Shown one piece after another: positions 62,134 to 64,000 of a stretch of 64,000 bases of DNA. This DNA is from Natrinema salaciae (GTDB taxonomy: Archaea > Halobacteriota > Halobacteria > Halobacteriales > Natrialbaceae), in assembly GCF_900110865.1 (NCBI RefSeq), contig NZ_FOFD01000001.1, forward strand, positions 62,001 through 126,000, given 5' to 3'. The position numbers and the translations under genes are program-made. Below the pieces are notes generated by a model. The model had not been told where the DNA came from, searched no databases, and saw only the letters and a list, made by a program, of their open reading frames with translations. Within the stretch, counting starts at the first letter, position 1; every line of letters begins with the position of its first letter.

Positions 62134-62892
62134 GGTATGGACGAGCGAGAGAGTGAGGAGGACACGCAGCGATCGTGGGGGTGTCGCTGGAAAGGGGAGA
62201 TGGCGGAGCGGAAACCGGGGGTGAATTTATTGAGTGTGGTGATGGGGAGGTGTGGATGTCGTCGGTGTCGGGGGAACGTATTGCGAGAAGCAAGTCAAGG
62301 AGCAGTTGCGGGAACGTCACAGACCCCTCCCGAGTCGTTAACAGTCGCTGGGGGTTGTCGTGTCGCACTTCTTTGCCAGCCTCTCCATCTACACTCGACT
62401 CTCACAGTACACCCATGCCAAAATCCTGGCTGTACAGAACGATTTGGTTCGTTTGAGCGGGCCTCGCTGGACTCCTTCCATATCACCATCATCGCGTATT
62501 TATAAGTGAATGCGTTTCAATGACTGTACCCATCGATAACGGCACTCTTGAATTCGAGATACTCCCTATTTTCAGGAGAACCGATCATGGATTTCATCTA
62601 CCTGAACGAAGTTGAGCAGCGGGAGAGCAGGTGAGGCCCAAAACACACGTATTAGTTGCTCCATCTCCCAAGTAGAAATTCAAAGTTCGTTTCTGAGGGA
62701 TTCTTCGCGTTCGGTCGGAGTCGATGAGCAGCCAGAAGACTGGAAACCCGTCCACGTCGAACACGTTCCAACAACACCGCCCGAATACTACGCTCAGTCT
62801 CGATGAGAGAAACACCGCGAAGCTAGCGGTCAGTTCCTACTGCTGTGTTCTCACCCAAAGACACAAGATTCTGTGTATGCATAGCTTTCTGT
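62134..62892. other. 759-nt region between deiodinase-like gene and VapBC-like pair
   Basis: This region holds repeat copy C (62587-62634) and DNA richer in AT after 62480. A 122-codon frame (62137-62505) is Cys/Arg/His-rich with no recognisable family and was not called. The sequence before copy C resembles that before copy A for about 20 nt. Confidence 0.45.
62587..62634 (+). repeat. Attachment-like repeat, copy C
   Basis: The sequence ATGGATTTCATCTACCTGAA continues with CGAAGTTGAGCAGCGGGAGA and ends in a stop, giving a 15-codon mini-frame, M-D-F-I-Y-L-N-E-V-E-Q-R-E-S-R. The second half is the aroQ end; the first half matches copies A and D. Confidence 0.75.
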
Positions 62893-63123
62893 ATGCCCAG
62901 TATCACTGTCAATGTCGATGACGACCTCAAAGACCGAATGGAGCAACATCCGGAGATCAACTGGAGCGAAGTCACCCGCCAGGCTATTCGGGAGAAGATC
63001 GAGACGCTGGACGTGATGGACGAACTCACGTCCGGAAGCGAACTCACCGAGAGCGACGTCGCGGAAATAGCCGACAAGATCAACGAGAGCGCACGCGATC
63101 GCGTCGAAGAGGAGTCGAAGTAG
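62893..63123 (+). CDS. VapB-like antitoxin
   Basis: A 76-residue protein: MPSITVNVDDDLKDRMEQHP then SEVTRQAIREKIETLDVMDE, an N-terminal ribbon-helix-helix with the family V-D-D-D-L-x-D-R-M pattern, followed by an acidic tail that would wrap the toxin. The start MPSITVN was chosen over an ATG 16 codons upstream that adds Cys/Phe-rich sequence. Its stop is 9 nt before the PIN toxin gene, as in VapBC operons. Confidence 0.85.
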   Translation: MPSITVNVDDDLKDRMEQHPEINWSEVTRQAIREKIETLDVMDELTSGSELTESDVAEIADKINESARDRVEEESK

Positions 63124-63132
63124 TCCCGACGA

Positions 63133-63549
63133 ATGAAGCTGATTATCGACGCCAATGTCATCATCTCAGCGCTCATTGCCGACTCGAAAACTCGTGAACT
63201 CATCGTTACGCTTGACCCAGATCTCCTGACACCCGAGTTCGTCCACGACGAAATCGAGAACTACACGGGGTTGATCGTCGATAAATCCGGGATGCATCCG
63301 GATCGAGTCGCGCAGTTCATCGACCTTCTGTTTCAGTATATCGAGGTTGTCCCCGCCAGCGAGTTCTATCCCTACATCGAGGAGGCCGACGCAGCGATCG
63401 GCGAAACTGATCCCGATGACGTGCTGTACGTCGCGTGTGCCCTCGCCAGTGACGCGGACATCTGGAGCGACGACACTGACTTCGAAGAACAAGCCGTCGT
63501 CGGGGCCCATTCGACGACCGACGTGATCGGCACGTTCGATACGCACTAG
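63133..63549 (+). CDS. PIN-domain VapC-like toxin
   Basis: A 138-residue PIN-domain ribonuclease. The four acidic positions are visible: D6 in IIDANVIISAL, a Glu in FVHDEIENYTG, an Asp in DPDDVLYVACALAS and the final pair in WSDDTDFEEQ. Such toxins cut tRNA or rRNA until the antitoxin is present. The position 9 nt after a VapB-like gene confirms the module. It is the last cargo of the island before copy D. Confidence 0.88.
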   Translation: MKLIIDANVIISALIADSKTRELIVTLDPDLLTPEFVHDEIENYTGLIVDKSGMHPDRVAQFIDLLFQYIEVVPASEFYPYIEEADAAIGETDPDDVLYVACALASDADIWSDDTDFEEQAVVGAHSTTDVIGTFDTH

Positions 63550-63686
63550 CTGACCGGTACTACCGATTGTAGGCTACGGCAGTTTTGTTTGTATATGTCG
63601 TCTAAGGATGCTGTACCCTGTCTTCACCAGGATGATTTTGTTACTATGGGTTGGTTTCTGATACTTCAGCTACGGATTTAAACCGC

Positions 63687-63744
63687 CTGAATAAGGTCGA
63701 GCAGCGAGAGAGCAGATAATCAGGTTCGGCATCTTCAGCCCGTG
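63687..63744 (+). repeat. Attachment-like repeat, copy D (outer border)
   Basis: CTGAATAAGGTCGAGCAGCG codes for L-N-K-V-E-Q-R and ends E-S-R-stop. TTCGGCAT follows 38 nt after the core start, against 40 nt in copy 0, so this copy keeps the original downstream flank of aroQ and marks the distal border of the array. Confidence 0.8.
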
Positions 63745-63909
63745 TATTGCTGGTCGATGCCGAAATTTTTCCTTGGAAGCAATTCCACTTGAACAGCAAT
63801 TAACTGTAGTTGTTATTGGCAGGCACCAACCTAATAGGCTCGAGCGTACGTCCGCTCTCTTCCGCGAGGAAGAGCTATATCTGCCGACTGAAGAGAGGTA
63901 ACATACAAC

Positions 63910-64000
63910 ATGACAACCCCGAAGAGATCGAAAAGACGGTCGAACGATCGGTCGAGGACGTCGGCTCTTGGCCGGGTGTGACAGTTGGAGAGCATCGGTT
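63910..64000 (+). pseudogene. Start of a coding region with apparent 1-nt frameshift, cut by window edge
   Basis: From the ATG at 63910 the frame stops after 23 codons of basic sequence. One frame over, from 63912, the reading is DNPEEIEKTVERSVEDVGSW then PGVTVGEHR, acidic and typical of haloarchaeal proteins, and open to the window end. Inserting one A into ACAACCCC would give M-T-N-P-E-E-I-E. This suggests a frameshifted gene or a base-call error. The end resembles a luciferase-like DUF5519 start, which is a weak guess. The ~165 nt between copy D and this ATG show nothing else. Confidence 0.4.

Larger units (their letters stand above)
57309..63744. mobile_element. Integrative island or accretion array at the aroQ 3' end
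   Basis: Five aroQ 3'-end copies (57276, 58496, 60331, 62587 and 63687) divide this 6.4-kb stretch into four cargo segments: an RHH/PIN toxin-antitoxin pair; an integrase-like remnant with a nuclease lipoprotein and a hypothetical gene; a regulator and a deiodinase-like gene; and a VapBC-like pair. Composition is patchy and non-coding fraction is high. No intact integrase gene is visible. The layout fits successive insertions at one site, with the older borders pushed downstream. The right border is placed at copy D because it retains aroQ downstream flank. Confidence 0.7.

Noticed and set aside
62137-62505. 122-codon frame between the deiodinase-like gene and copy C
   Set aside because: Cys/Arg/His-rich with no family resemblance and no start signal. 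Two other overlapping frames are equally open, so none is preferred.

Overview
This is chromosomal DNA of a halophilic archaeon (class Halobacteria; the gene set resembles Natrialbales such as Natrinema or Haloterrigena, but the genus is an inference). The evidence is high GC, very acidic proteins, leaderless genes with TTTA(T/A)-type boxes about 25-30 nt before the start, Tat/lipobox lipoproteins, ribosomal protein L40e, CTP-dependent riboflavin kinase, GHMP-type shikimate kinase, RadB, two Cdc48-type ATPases and several haloarchaea-restricted small proteins.

Layout. 0-24.3 kb is mostly housekeeping: a partial uracil-DNA glycosylase, DUF99, L40e, Tsr3, a large Rieske protein, transporters, ilvE, ribB-ribK, the tRNA-wyosine enzyme Taw1, class II ribonucleotide reductase and the operon trpD-trpF-trpE-trpG. 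At 24.46 kb lies tRNA-Val(GAC), followed 90 nt later by a near copy of its 3' end and by a two-gene operon apparently built from DnaJ parts (a 16-CxxC zinc protein and a J-like protein without HPD). 27-39 kb holds a selenium-binding protein with a ZIP-like membrane partner, lipoproteins, an AEC transporter, YihY, a CAP-domain protein, a single-repeat lycopene-cyclase-like protein, a CBS protein with a ribosome-hibernation-like C-terminus, RadB, a strong unexplained hairpin and a RuvC-fold protein.

39.8-45.9 kb is the most unusual chromosomal block. It carries four secreted Q/N-rich proteins: a 515-residue protein with five curlin-like repeats, two tandem paralogues with duplicated flanks, and a fourth relative, separated by more than 3 kb of non-coding DNA. 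This looks like an archaeal fibre or amyloid locus. 46-57.3 kb returns to core genes: larC, two cdc48 paralogues around an AT-rich foreign lipoprotein gene, a Bat-type regulator, an R2-like oxidase, aroK and aroQ (chorismate mutase).

From 57.3 to 63.7 kb is an island inserted at the 3' end of aroQ. The last ~30 nt of aroQ recur four more times (58.5, 60.3, 62.6 and 63.7 kb), and two of these copies also retain aroQ downstream flank. They delimit four cargo segments: an RHH/DUF3368-type toxin-antitoxin pair; a possible integrase remnant with a nuclease lipoprotein; an HTH regulator divergent from a deiodinase-like protein; and a VapBC-like pair. The array suggests repeated integration at one protein-coding attachment site.
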